A stretch of DNA of 64,000 bases from Labedella populi (GTDB taxonomy: Bacteria > Actinomycetota > Actinomycetes > Actinomycetales > Microbacteriaceae): assembly GCF_004078655.1 (NCBI RefSeq), contig NZ_RZNC01000001.1:558001-622000 (forward strand), in the 5' to 3' direction. Under the pieces are notes generated by a model that made no database searches, was not told where the DNA came from, and saw only the letters and a program-made list of their open reading frames with translations. Made by a program: the position numbers and the translations under genes. This document shows positions 41,229-50,204 of this stretch, in pieces; the stretch's first letter is position 1; each line of letters opens with the position of its first letter.

Positions 41229-41242
41229 TGTATGCGCATACA
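41229..41242. promoter_or_regulatory. LacI-type operator TGTATGCGCATACA
   Basis: A perfect 14-bp palindrome with the central CG pair typical of LacI-family operators. It lies about 90 nt upstream of the substrate-binding protein gene and downstream of the LacI-type gene, so it is the most likely binding site of that regulator. Confidence 0.8.
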
Positions 41243-41329
41243 GTGGAGGAATCCACGGACGGATCCCCGTCCGGCGCAGCGCAGCCCCCGGACTGCCTCG
41301 TGACGACGACGACATGAGGATTCGACACC

Positions 41330-43027
41330 GTGTCACCCACTTCTCCCCCCGCCCCGACTCCACGCACGGAGCGAGCACCGCGACGTACGGCACGACGGGC
41401 CCTCGCCGCCGTCGGCGCCGCAGCCGTGCTCGTCGCGACCGGGTGTAGCATCCAGGTCACGTCTCAACCGGACCCGACGATCCCCGACGACACGATGCTC
41501 ATCAACGCGGACCGCGGAAACCCGCTCTTCGACCGCAACTTCAACCCGTACCTCACCAACACGCGCACGGCGTCCCGGTGGATGTACGAGCCGCTCATCA
41601 TGATCAACCCGCTCGACAACGAGCAGACGCCGTGGCTCGCGACGGACTGGACGCTCCCGGACGCCGACACCATCGAGATGACCATCCGCGACGACGCCGA
41701 ATGGAGCGACGGCGAGCCCCTCACGGCCGACGACGTCGCCTTCACCTTCGAGATGCTCAAGGAATACCCCGCGATCGACATCAAGGGTGCGTGGCAGCAC
41801 ATCGACACCGTCGAGGTCGACGGCGACACGATCACCTTCGAACTCCTCACCGACGACGTGCCGGCGCTCCCGATCATCGGCGCCACGTACATCGTCCCGG
41901 AGCACATCTGGTCGGAGGTCGAGGACCCGGCCACCTGGCGCAACGAGGACCCGATCGGGTCCGGGCCGTTCACGCTCGGCAACTACAACCAGCAGCAGTA
42001 CTCGATGGACAAGAACGAGGACTACTGGCAGGCCGACTCCGTCGAGATCGAGCACCTCATCCTCCCCGCCACGAACACTCAGCTCGACACCGTCACACGC
42101 GGTTACGACTGGGCGTACTCCTTCATCTCCGACGTCGAGGGCACCTGGGGTGCTGCGAGCGAGAGCAACACGTGGTGGTTCCCGCCCATCGGCATCATCG
42201 GGCTGATCCCGAACCACGACGTCGCTCCCTTCGACGACGTGCACGTCCGTCGCGGCATCTCCCTCGCGCTCGAGCGTGCCGCGATCGCCGACTCGGCCTC
42301 GGAGGGCTACATGGAGCCCGCCGGGCAGACCGGGCTCATCCTCCCCAACCAGGAGGACCAACTCGACCCGACCATCCCCGATAGCGGGATGATCGAACAG
42401 GACACCGACGCCGCGCTCGCCGAGTTCGAGCAGGCCGGCTACACCCTCGAGGGCGATCGCCTCGTCGGCGCCGACGGCGAGCAGTTCTCCTTCTCCCTCA
42501 CGACGGCGAACGGCTACTCGGATTGGACACGCGCGGCTCAGGAGGTGCAGCGACAGCTCCGCGGCGTCGGCATCGAGGTGAACCTGAGCCTGCCGCAGCC
42601 GGCGGGCTACCAGCAGGCGATCGCGAACGGCGACTTCGAGGTCGCGATCGGCGGCATGGGCGGCGGCTACGTCTATCAGGCCTACAACAGCCTCCTCTCG
42701 AGCGAGTTCTACGTTCCCGTCGGCGAGACGACGGCGAACAACTTCGCCCGGTACCAGAACCCCGCGGCGGACGAGTTGCTCGCCGAGCTCAAGGCCACGC
42801 CGGACCCTGCGGAGCAGCTCGAGCTGAGCCACGCCCTGCAGAACATCGTCTACGACGACCTGCCCGTCATCGGCATGTACTACGGCGGATCGTGGGGACT
42901 CTTCAACGACGCCAAGTTCACCGGGTGGCCGAGCGAAGAGGATCCCTACATGGCCCCGCAGAACTACGACTCCGCGCCGCTGATGATCTTCACGCGCTTG
43001 AAGCTCGCGAACGGAGACGACCAGTGA
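41330..43027 (+). CDS. Family-5 ABC substrate-binding lipoprotein
   Basis: A 565-residue lipoprotein with lipobox VATGC (Cys39) after a hydrophobic helix. The mature part is the Dpp/Opp-type SBP_bac_5 fold: IEMTIRDDAEWSDGEPLTADDVAFTFE and the late SLPQPAGYQQAIANGDFEVAIGG. This family binds peptides but also cello- and manno-oligosaccharides; the LacI regulator and GH1 enzyme nearby favour an oligosaccharide. GTG 41330 has GAGG about 10 nt upstream. Permease, ATPase and hydrolase genes follow with four-base overlaps. Confidence 0.92.
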   Translation: MSPTSPPAPTPRTERAPRRTARRALAAVGAAAVLVATGCSIQVTSQPDPTIPDDTMLINADRGNPLFDRNFNPYLTNTRTASRWMYEPLIMINPLDNEQTPWLATDWTLPDADTIEMTIRDDAEWSDGEPLTADDVAFTFEMLKEYPAIDIKGAWQHIDTVEVDGDTITFELLTDDVPALPIIGATYIVPEHIWSEVEDPATWRNEDPIGSGPFTLGNYNQQQYSMDKNEDYWQADSVEIEHLILPATNTQLDTVTRGYDWAYSFISDVEGTWGAASESNTWWFPPIGIIGLIPNHDVAPFDDVHVRRGISLALERAAIADSASEGYMEPAGQTGLILPNQEDQLDPTIPDSGMIEQDTDAALAEFEQAGYTLEGDRLVGADGEQFSFSLTTANGYSDWTRAAQEVQRQLRGVGIEVNLSLPQPAGYQQAIANGDFEVAIGGMGGGYVYQAYNSLLSSEFYVPVGETTANNFARYQNPAADELLAELKATPDPAEQLELSHALQNIVYDDLPVIGMYYGGSWGLFNDAKFTGWPSEEDPYMAPQNYDSAPLMIFTRLKLANGDDQ

Positions 43028-44004
43028 AGTACATCGCCGGGAAGCTCGGCCTCTTCGTGCTCACCCTGTGGGCGGCCGTCACCCTGAACTTCTTCCTCCC
43101 GCGCCTCATGCCGGGTTCGCCGGCCGACGCGGCGATCGCGAAGCTCTCGCAGAACGGTCCCGTGACCGAGGCGACGCGGGCCGCGATCGAGGCCCAGCTC
43201 GGCGTCCCGGACGGCAGCCTGTGGGAGCAGTACCTCGCGTACCTCCGCCAGGTCGTCACGCTGGACTTCGGCGTCTCGTACACGTTCTACCCGCAGACGG
43301 TCTCGAGCATGGTGAGCACGGCGCTGCCGTACACGATCATCCTCGTGGGCGTCGTGACGATCGTCGCGTTCATCCTCGGGACGCTCATCGGCGTCGCGGC
43401 GGCATGGAAGCGCGGAACCTGGCTCGACTCGCTCCCGACCCTCGGCGGCAGCTTCATGAGCACGTTCCCGTACTTCTGGACCGCGCTCCTCCTGCTGTTC
43501 TTCGCAGGCTACGTGCTGCACTGGTTCCCCACCACCGGCGCGTACTCGGCCACGACGACCCCCGCCTTCACGCCCGCGTTCATCGGCGACGCACTCCTCC
43601 ATGCGGCGCTCCCCGCGCTCACGATCCTCGTGACGAGCCTCGGCGGCTGGATCATCGGCATGCGCAACGCGATGATCAACACGCTCGGCGACGACTACGT
43701 GACCTTCGCCGAGGCGAACGGCCTCCGAGGCGGTACCGTCGCCATCCGCTACGCGGCCCGCAACGCGATCCTCCCGAACCTCACGGGATTCGGGCTCGCG
43801 CTCGGAGGCGTCGTCGGCGGATCGATCCTCGTGGAACAGGTGTTCGGGTACCCCGGCATCGGCTACCTGCTGTTCAACGCCGTGATCGGGCAGGACTACC
43901 CGCTCATGCAGGCGCTCTTCCTGATGATCACGGTGAGCGTGCTCGTCGCCAACTTCCTCGTCGACATCCTGTACGGCGTACTCGACCCAAGGACCCGCCG
44001 ATGA
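43024..44004 (+). CDS. ABC permease (DppB/OppB type)
   Basis: A 326-residue inner-membrane permease with six helices. The N-terminus LFVLTLWAAVTLNFFLPRLMPGSPAD is typical of DppB. The cytoplasmic coupling motif is DYVTFAEANGLRGGTVAIRYAARNAILP (the EAA loop). GTG 43024 overlaps the lipoprotein stop. It should pair with the next permease to form the channel. Confidence 0.93.
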   Translation: MKYIAGKLGLFVLTLWAAVTLNFFLPRLMPGSPADAAIAKLSQNGPVTEATRAAIEAQLGVPDGSLWEQYLAYLRQVVTLDFGVSYTFYPQTVSSMVSTALPYTIILVGVVTIVAFILGTLIGVAAAWKRGTWLDSLPTLGGSFMSTFPYFWTALLLLFFAGYVLHWFPTTGAYSATTTPAFTPAFIGDALLHAALPALTILVTSLGGWIIGMRNAMINTLGDDYVTFAEANGLRGGTVAIRYAARNAILPNLTGFGLALGGVVGGSILVEQVFGYPGIGYLLFNAVIGQDYPLMQALFLMITVSVLVANFLVDILYGVLDPRTRR

Positions 44005-44933
44005 CGTCAACGCAGAATGTCAGAATCCCGACCGACGGCGCAGCGGACGGGGCCGTCGCGGCGCCGAGCCGGTGGCGCTCCCTCGGACGCACGCTCGGAG
44101 TCGTGTGGTCGAACGGGAAGGCCCGCGTCGGCATCGTCATCCTCGGACTGTTCGTGCTCGTCGCGGTCTTCGCGCCGCTCCTCGCCCCATACGACCCGAA
44201 GGACACGTCCTTCGACCGCAACCTGGACGCGACCGGAGCGCACTGGCTCGGCACGACGGCCGCCGGCGAGGACGTCCTCAGCCAGCTGATCTTCGGCGCG
44301 CGGATCTCGATCCTCGTCGGCCTCGCCGCCGGCGTGCTCTCGACGCTCATCGCCGTGGCGATCGGCCTCAGCTGGGGGTACCTCCGCGGATTCGCGAGCG
44401 AGGTGGTGGGTTTCATCGTCAACCTCTTCCTCGTGATCCCGGGCCTGCCGCTCATGATCGTGATCGCCGCGTACCTGCAGAACGGCGGCATCCTGATGAT
44501 CATCGCCGTGATCGTCGTGACGGGCTGGGCGTGGGGAGCCCGCGTGCTTCGCAGCCAGACGCAGTCTCTGCGCAGCCGCGACTTCGTGACGGCCGCACAG
44601 TTCTCGGGGGAGCGCGCTCCGCGCATCGTCTTCCGGGAGATCCTCCCGAACATGACGTCGCTCATCGTGGGCAGCCTCTTCGGCGCCGCCACGGCGGCGA
44701 TCCTCGCCGAGGCGGGCCTCGAGTTCCTGGGGCTCGGCGACTCGAGCATCGTCAGCTGGGGCACGATGCTCTATTGGGCGCAGAACTCGAATGCCCTCCT
44801 GACCGGCCAGTGGGCGCTGCTGTTCGCACCCGGTCTCTGCATCGCGCTCCTCGCGCTCAGCCTCACGCTCATCAACTTCGGAGTGGACGCCGTGAGCAAT
44901 CCGCGCCTCCGCGAAGGGAAGGCCAAGAAGTGA
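44001..44933 (+). CDS. ABC permease (DppC/OppC type)
   Basis: A 310-residue permease with six helices. HWLGTTAAGEDVLSQLIFGARISILVG is the usual DppC second segment, and SRDFVTAAQFSGERAPRIVFREILPNM is the EAA coupling loop. ATG 44001 overlaps the stop of the first permease by four bases. It ends four bases into the ATPase gene. Confidence 0.93.
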   Translation: MTSTQNVRIPTDGAADGAVAAPSRWRSLGRTLGVVWSNGKARVGIVILGLFVLVAVFAPLLAPYDPKDTSFDRNLDATGAHWLGTTAAGEDVLSQLIFGARISILVGLAAGVLSTLIAVAIGLSWGYLRGFASEVVGFIVNLFLVIPGLPLMIVIAAYLQNGGILMIIAVIVVTGWAWGARVLRSQTQSLRSRDFVTAAQFSGERAPRIVFREILPNMTSLIVGSLFGAATAAILAEAGLEFLGLGDSSIVSWGTMLYWAQNSNALLTGQWALLFAPGLCIALLALSLTLINFGVDAVSNPRLREGKAKK

Positions 44934-46666
44934 CCTCCACCGAACAGACGGTCCCTGAGCTCGTCGACGGGCTCCTCGACGTCCGCGACCTCTCCGTCGT
45001 CTACGAGAGCCCGGGGGCCGCCCCGGTCCAAGCGGTCGATCACGTGAGCTTCACGCTCAAGCGCGGTGAGTTCGTCGGCCTCGTGGGCGAGTCCGGCTCC
45101 GGCAAGTCGACCCTCGGCTTCGCGCTCACGCGGCTGCAGAAGCCACCGGCGCGCACGAACGGCGGCAAGATCTTCTTCGACGGCTCGGACATCCGCGAGC
45201 TCGACACCGAGATGCTCCGGAAGCAGCGTCAGGGCGGTTTCGCGATGGTCCTGCAGTCGGGGATGAACGCGCTCAACCCGGTGCGCACGATCCGGAACCA
45301 CTTCCTGGACATCTTCCGCGCCCACGGTCACGTCGCGCCGGCGGACCGCGAGGCGCGTGCGGCGGAGCTCGTGCGCAAGGTCGAGCTCGAGCCTTCGGTC
45401 CTCGCCCGCTATCCAGGGGAGCTCTCCGGCGGTATGCGACAGCGCGTTTCGATCGCGCTCGCCCTCTCGCTCGAACCGCAGCTCATGGTGTTCGACGAGC
45501 CGACGACGGCGCTCGACGTGCTCGTGCAGCACGCGGTCATGGACACGATCCAGGCGCTGCAGAAGTCCGAGAACTTCACGGCGATCCTCATCAGCCATGA
45601 CCTCGGCATCGTGCTGGAAGCCACTGAGCGTGTCCTCGTGATGCACGAAGGACGGATCGTCGAGGACGGCTCGAGCCGTGACATCCTCGAGCGGCCTCAG
45701 GACAACTACACGCGAATGCTGCTGAGCCATTATGCCGATCCGAGGGCCGACGTCGTCGAGCTGCCCGGGTTCCCCGACCGTCATGCGCGCGTCGCAGCCG
45801 GGGTCACTCGCGCGGAGGCCGCGACGAGCGAACCCACCGTCGTGACACGCAGCGTGCGCTCGGCCGATTCCGCGATCGTCGTCGATCACGTCTCCAAGGT
45901 GTACCCGCCTCCTCGTCGCGGCGAGAAACCCGTCCGCGCGCTCGACGACGTCTCCTTCACGCTCGAGCCGGGCCAGTCGCTCGCGCTCGTCGGCGCATCC
46001 GGCAGCGGCAAATCGACGCTCGCGAAGCTCGTGACCGGTATCGAGAAGCCCACGGAGGGCACGGTCCGTTTCGGTGACGTCGACGTCACGCGGTTGCGCG
46101 CGAAGGGGCTGCGCGATCTGCGGAGCAACGTGCAGATGGTCTTCCAGGACCCGTACGCCGCGCTCAATCCGCTGCACACCGTCGAGTACACGCTCTCGCG
46201 GCCCATCCACAACATGACGGATCTGCGGGGCGACGACGCGCGCGCCCGGCTGCACGAACTCCTCGAGACCGTCGGTCTCACGCCGACGGAGACGTTCGCG
46301 CAGAAGCTCCCGCACCAGTTGTCCGGCGGTCAGCGCCAGCGCGTCGTCATCGCACGCGCCCTCGCGAGCGATCCGCAAGTGCTCATCGCGGACGAGCCGG
46401 TGTCGATGCTCGACGTCTCGCTGCGCGCCGGGGTGCTCGCCCTGCTCGAGGACCTGCGCGAGAAGTGGGGGGTGAGCCTGCTCTACATCACCCACGACCT
46501 GCTGAGCGCTCGCCTGGTGACCGACGACATCATGGTGCTGCACGACGGCCGGGTCGTCGAGCGCGGGGTCACCGCCGATGTGCTCCGGAATCCGCAAGAC
46601 GACTACACCATCCGCCTGCTCGACGCCGTGCCCAACCCGCGTCGCTTGCGCGAGGACGTCGCGTGA
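44930..46666 (+). CDS. Fused DppD-DppF-type ABC ATPase
   Basis: A 578-residue protein with two complete ATPase domains. First (about 15-270): GESGSGKST, LSGGMRQRVSIALAL, LMVFDEPTTALD. Second (about 310-560): GASGSGKST, LSGGQRQRVVIARAL, VLIADEPVSMLD. The two ATPases are separate genes in most Dpp/Opp systems; the fused form is also known. It powers the importer formed with the two permeases. GTG 44930 overlaps the previous stop; the hydrolase GTG overlaps its end. Confidence 0.93.
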   Translation: MTSTEQTVPELVDGLLDVRDLSVVYESPGAAPVQAVDHVSFTLKRGEFVGLVGESGSGKSTLGFALTRLQKPPARTNGGKIFFDGSDIRELDTEMLRKQRQGGFAMVLQSGMNALNPVRTIRNHFLDIFRAHGHVAPADREARAAELVRKVELEPSVLARYPGELSGGMRQRVSIALALSLEPQLMVFDEPTTALDVLVQHAVMDTIQALQKSENFTAILISHDLGIVLEATERVLVMHEGRIVEDGSSRDILERPQDNYTRMLLSHYADPRADVVELPGFPDRHARVAAGVTRAEAATSEPTVVTRSVRSADSAIVVDHVSKVYPPPRRGEKPVRALDDVSFTLEPGQSLALVGASGSGKSTLAKLVTGIEKPTEGTVRFGDVDVTRLRAKGLRDLRSNVQMVFQDPYAALNPLHTVEYTLSRPIHNMTDLRGDDARARLHELLETVGLTPTETFAQKLPHQLSGGQRQRVVIARALASDPQVLIADEPVSMLDVSLRAGVLALLEDLREKWGVSLLYITHDLLSARLVTDDIMVLHDGRVVERGVTADVLRNPQDDYTIRLLDAVPNPRRLREDVA

Positions 46667-47541
46667 CCGTCTCGTTGGCTCCCATCGACCACTTCGGCGG
46701 CCTGCCGATGCGACCGGGGAGCGAGGCGTTCGCGCTCGAGCTGCCGGTCGGTCGGTTGACGGCGCTGCGCGCGGCTCCGGTCGGCGAGGCGCGAGGCGTC
46801 GTCCTCTGGGTGCCCGGCTTCACGGGATCCAAGGAGGACGCGCACGAGATCCTTCCGCGTCTCGCCGAGGCCGGCTGGGACGCGTGGGCTTACAGCCAAC
46901 GCGGCCAGGCCGACTCCGCGCGACCGACGGACGACGACTATTCGCTCGACGCGCTCGCGGGCGATGCCGTCGAGGTGGCGCGGATCGTCGGGGACGGGGC
47001 GCCCGTGCACCTCATCGGGCACAGCCTCGGCGGGGTCGTCGCGCGGGCCGCGGTGGTCCATGCGCCCGGAGCGTTCGCGAGCCTCACGATGCTCTGCAGC
47101 GGTCCGAAAGGCTGGCCGGGACGCCACAACGACACCACCGAGACGGTGGCGCAAGCCGGCAGCATCGGCCTCTGGGAACGCGACAACCCGGACAAGGTCG
47201 GCGCGAGCGACGAGGAGATCGGCGCGTTCGAGGCGTTTTTCCGGCACCGCGCGGCCGCGACGGCGAACCAGAATCTGTTGCAGGGTGCGTCGATCCTCCG
47301 CTCGGAGGACGACACGACGGAGGACCTGCGCGCCACGGGCGTCCCCGTGCTCGTCGCGCACGGCGAGGACGACGACAAATGGCCGATCGACTGGCAGCGC
47401 GATATGGCCGACAGGCTCGGCGCCCGCTACGTCGTGATCCCGGGCGGCGCGCATTCGCCGCAGGCCGAGGCCCCCGAGGCCACTCTCGACACTCTCACCT
47501 CCTTCTACTCCTCGCTCTCCTCGCCGGTTTCCCACCCCTGA
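46663..47541 (+). CDS. Alpha/beta-hydrolase coupled to the ABC importer
   Basis: A 292-residue hydrolase. GVVLWVPGFTGSKEDAHEI holds the oxyanion loop, the nucleophile Ser is in LIGHSLGGVVARAAV (about residue 123), Asp lies in VLVAHGEDDDKWP and His in VVIPGGAHSPQ. No signal peptide, so it acts in the cytosol. Its GTG overlaps the ATPase stop, so it is made with the importer. It may remove acyl groups from imported sugars, but this is inference. Exact reaction unknown. Confidence 0.87.
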   Translation: MTVSLAPIDHFGGLPMRPGSEAFALELPVGRLTALRAAPVGEARGVVLWVPGFTGSKEDAHEILPRLAEAGWDAWAYSQRGQADSARPTDDDYSLDALAGDAVEVARIVGDGAPVHLIGHSLGGVVARAAVVHAPGAFASLTMLCSGPKGWPGRHNDTTETVAQAGSIGLWERDNPDKVGASDEEIGAFEAFFRHRAAATANQNLLQGASILRSEDDTTEDLRATGVPVLVAHGEDDDKWPIDWQRDMADRLGARYVVIPGGAHSPQAEAPEATLDTLTSFYSSLSSPVSHP

Positions 47542-47572
47542 ACCATCCCGAACCGCCCCTGAACCACCCGTC

Positions 47573-47628
47573 GAAGTGCGGACTTCGGTCCCCTTCCGGC
47601 CTGTATCGACGACCGATGTCCGCACTTC
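47573..47628. promoter_or_regulatory. GAAGTGCGGAC inverted repeat before the GH1 gene
   Basis: GAAGTGCGGAC (47573-47583) is the exact reverse complement of 47618-47628, with a 34-nt spacer. It ends 34 nt before the GH1 start. It could be a terminator for the importer operon or an operator for the GH1 gene. Confidence 0.4.
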
Positions 47629-47662
47629 CCGGTGTGGATGAACCACGATGAAAGAGGTTCGC

Positions 47663-48850
47663 GTGAGCGAGCAGCAGTCCCTCCAGTTCCCCGACGGCTT
47701 CCTCTGGGGTGCCGCCACCGCAGCGCACCAGGTCGAGGGCGGCAACGTCTCGAACGACTGGTGGCTCAAGGAGCACACACCGGGAACGACGATAGTCGAG
47801 CCGTCCGGCGACGCCGTCGACCACTACCACCGCTATCGGGAGGACATGAAGCTCCTCGCTGACGCCGGTCTCACGTCGTACCGGTTCAGCATCGAGTGGG
47901 CGCGAATCGAGCCGGAGCGCGGTTACGTGTCACGCGCGGCGATCGACCACTACCGCCGCATGGTGGACACCGCGATCGAGCTCGGGCTCGAGCCCGTCGT
48001 GTCGCTCCTCCACTTCACGGTTCCGCGCTGGATGTTCGAGGCCGGATTCTGGCGGAACCCGGAGGCGCCGGAGCTCTTCGAGCGCTTCGTCGAGACGGCC
48101 CTGCCGATCGTGTCGGACGGGGTCCGCTACGTCTGCACGATCAACGAGCCGAACATCGCGGCCATGCTCGCGGGCGGGGAGGACGCCGCCAACCTCGTCG
48201 CGTACGGTCTGCCGAATCCCGACCTCGGCGTCGCCGACGCGCTCCTCGACTCGCACACGCGCGCTCGCTCGGTGCTCTCGCAGTTGCCGCAGATCGAGTC
48301 GGGTTGGACGGTCGCGACTCAGGCCTTCCACTCGACGGGCGAACCCGGCGCCGACGAAAAGCTGCACGAGTACGGGTACCCGCGCGACGACTGGTACCTC
48401 GAGGCCGCACGCGGCGACGACTTCGTCGGCGTGCAGGCGTACACTCGCACGTTCATCGGCTCCGAGGGGCCGCTGCCCGTCGCCGACGACGTCGAGACGA
48501 CGCTCACCGGCTGGGAGTTCTTCCCGCCCGCGCTCGAGCTGGGCGTGCGCAGCGCGTGGGAACTGACCGGCGGCGTCCCCGTCCTCGTGACGGAGAACGG
48601 CATCGCGACGAGTGATGACACCCGGCGCATCGCCTACACCGACGGTGCGCTCCGTGGCCTGCACGCGACGATCGCGGACGGGATCGACGTTCGCGGATAC
48701 CTGCACTGGAGCGCACTCGACAACTACGAGTGGGCGTCGGGCTTCCGCCCGACGTTCGGCCTCATCGGCATCGACCGCGAGACGTTCGAGCGTCACCCGA
48801 AACCGAGCCTCGCCTGGCTCGGCGACGTCGCCCGCCGCAACGGCCTCTAG
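47663..48850 (+). CDS. GH1-family beta-glycosidase
   Basis: A 395-residue retaining glycosidase. FPDGFLWGAATAAHQVEGG is the GH1 N-terminal signature. The acid/base Glu is Glu162 in YVCTINEPNIA and the nucleophile is Glu311 in VLVTENGIA. GYLHWSALDNYEWASGF completes the aglycone pocket. There is no signal peptide, so it acts on imported oligosaccharides. It is shorter than the common 440-470 residues, as in some actinobacterial GH1 enzymes. GTG 47663 has AGAGG five nt upstream; ATG 47648 is the alternative. Sugar specificity cannot be read by eye. Confidence 0.92.
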   Translation: MSEQQSLQFPDGFLWGAATAAHQVEGGNVSNDWWLKEHTPGTTIVEPSGDAVDHYHRYREDMKLLADAGLTSYRFSIEWARIEPERGYVSRAAIDHYRRMVDTAIELGLEPVVSLLHFTVPRWMFEAGFWRNPEAPELFERFVETALPIVSDGVRYVCTINEPNIAAMLAGGEDAANLVAYGLPNPDLGVADALLDSHTRARSVLSQLPQIESGWTVATQAFHSTGEPGADEKLHEYGYPRDDWYLEAARGDDFVGVQAYTRTFIGSEGPLPVADDVETTLTGWEFFPPALELGVRSAWELTGGVPVLVTENGIATSDDTRRIAYTDGALRGLHATIADGIDVRGYLHWSALDNYEWASGFRPTFGLIGIDRETFERHPKPSLAWLGDVARRNGL

Positions 48851-48862
48851 GCCCCGGCGGCG

Positions 48863-49423
48863 TCAGGCGGGTTGCGGCTCGACCGGACGGAGGAGCGACG
48901 CCCACGCCGTCTCGACGATGAGCAGGAGCGCCCACACCGGCATGACCGACCACACGAGCGCGCCGACGGGAACATCGGCGGTGGAACACGACTCGACTGG
49001 AAGTGCCGAGAACACGGTGCTCCCGCACGAGCGGGCGAGCTCGACGGCCTGGAGGAGGAGAGCGGCTCCGAAGACGATGAGCACGGCGCCGCTCGTCGCG
49101 GTGACGAGCCACGAGCCGACGCGGAGCCGACGCGTCGGGCGGCTGTCGTCGCCGACCCGTCGGAACGACCCGGCGAGCGCCCCCGCCACCAGGAACGTCC
49201 ACAGGACGGTGCCGATCTGCACAGCGATGAATCCGTAGGGGAGTCCGTCGGCGCACGCCCAGCCGGCTGCCTCCCCGTCGGCCGTGAATCGACACGCGAC
49301 GCGGAGAACGTCGCGGAGCACGCCCACCAGGGCCATCGCCACGGCGGCAGAGACGACGCTCGCTCCGACGAGGATGAGGAGGACGCGGAGGACACGTCCA
49401 GTTCGCGGCGAGCTGATGGTCAC
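48863..49423 (-). CDS. Four-helix membrane protein of unknown function
   Basis: A 186-residue protein with four hydrophobic helices (VLRVLLILVGASVVSAAVAMAL, GFIAVQIGTVLWTFLVAGALAG, SGAVLIVFGAALLLQAVEL, ALVWSVMPVWALLLIVETAWASLL). Cysteine residues in the extracytoplasmic loops could form disulphides. I do not recognise a family. GTG 49423 was chosen because upstream codons look non-coding. It converges on the GH1 gene and lies 48 nt from the response-regulator stop. Confidence 0.6.
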   Translation of the reverse strand: MTISSPRTGRVLRVLLILVGASVVSAAVAMALVGVLRDVLRVACRFTADGEAAGWACADGLPYGFIAVQIGTVLWTFLVAGALAGSFRRVGDDSRPTRRLRVGSWLVTATSGAVLIVFGAALLLQAVELARSCGSTVFSALPVESCSTADVPVGALVWSVMPVWALLLIVETAWASLLRPVEPQPA

Positions 49424-49471
49424 ACCGCGAGCGTATGAACATCCGACGGGGCTCGGAAGCCCCACATCGGG

Positions 49472-50125
49472 TCAGCGCTGGAGGTAGGCGATCACGGCGA
49501 GGACGCGGCGGTGGTCGGAGCCGGAGTCCTCGAGGCCGAGCTTCTGGAAGATCGACGTGATGTGCTTCTCGACCGCTCCCGTCCCGACGAAGAGCGCCGC
49601 GGCGATCGCCTGGTTGGTGCGGCCCTGCGCCATGAGCTCGAGCACGTCGCGTTCGCGGTCCGTGAGGGACTCGAGGGGATCGCGGCGCCTCCCGAGGAGC
49701 TGCGACACGACCTCGGGATCGAGCACCGTCCCGCCGTCCGCGATGCGCTCGATCGCGGACTCGAGCTCGGTGAGCGACGAGACGCGGTCCTTCAGGAGGT
49801 AGCCGACGCCGCCGCGCCCGCTGCCGAGCAGCTCGCGCGCATACGCGCCCTCGACGTACTGCGACAGCAGCAGGATCCCGACGGACGGGTGCTCCGCGCG
49901 CAACCGCAGGGCCGCCGTCACGCCCTCGTCGCGGAACGTCGGCGGCATCCTCACATCGAGCAGGACGATGTCGGCCGGGGTCTGATCGAGCAGAGCGTGC
50001 AACTCCTCGCCGGAGCCGGCCGACCCGACGACCCGATGGCCGGCCTCATCAATGAGCCGCACGAGTCCCTCGCGCAGCAGCACCGAATCGTCGACGACGA
50101 TGACCCGCAGTTCCCGCCTCACCAC
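49472..50125 (-). CDS. NarL/LuxR-type response regulator
   Basis: A 217-residue regulator. The receiver domain begins LRVIVVDDSVLLREGLVRLI, the phospho-acceptor Asp is in DIVLLDVRMPP (about residue 55), and Lys lies in GVGYLLKDRV. The C-terminal helix-turn-helix is LTDRERDVLELMAQGRTNQAIAAALFV, GAVEKHITSIFQKLGL. It should be phosphorylated by the histidine kinase encoded upstream, which is frameshifted. Start GTG 50125 follows GGAGG; the next GTG codon is possible too. Confidence 0.92.
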   Translation of the reverse strand: MVRRELRVIVVDDSVLLREGLVRLIDEAGHRVVGSAGSGEELHALLDQTPADIVLLDVRMPPTFRDEGVTAALRLRAEHPSVGILLLSQYVEGAYARELLGSGRGGVGYLLKDRVSSLTELESAIERIADGGTVLDPEVVSQLLGRRRDPLESLTDRERDVLELMAQGRTNQAIAAALFVGTGAVEKHITSIFQKLGLEDSGSDHRRVLAVIAYLQR

Positions 50126-50140
50126 CCCACCCTCCCACAC

Positions 50141-50190
50141 CTGAAAACTTCGCATGTGCACGAAAATTCGAGCACATGCGAAGTTTTCAG
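50141..50190. repeat. Hairpin element, copy 1 (19-bp perfect stem)
   Basis: CTGAAAACTTCGCATGTGC (50141-50159) is the exact reverse complement of 50172-50190, around the loop ACGAAAATTCGA. On the minus strand it follows the kinase stop codon by a short C/T-rich stretch. The stem is AT-rich for this genome. A second copy with compensatory changes lies at 53654-53751. Confidence 0.75.
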
Positions 50191-50204
50191 GGGGGTGAGA
50201 GGGG

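Noticed and set aside
44771-46597. 608-codon open frame opposite the fused ATPase
   Set aside because: Walker and signature motifs are on the plus strand; the minus frame has no recognisable family.
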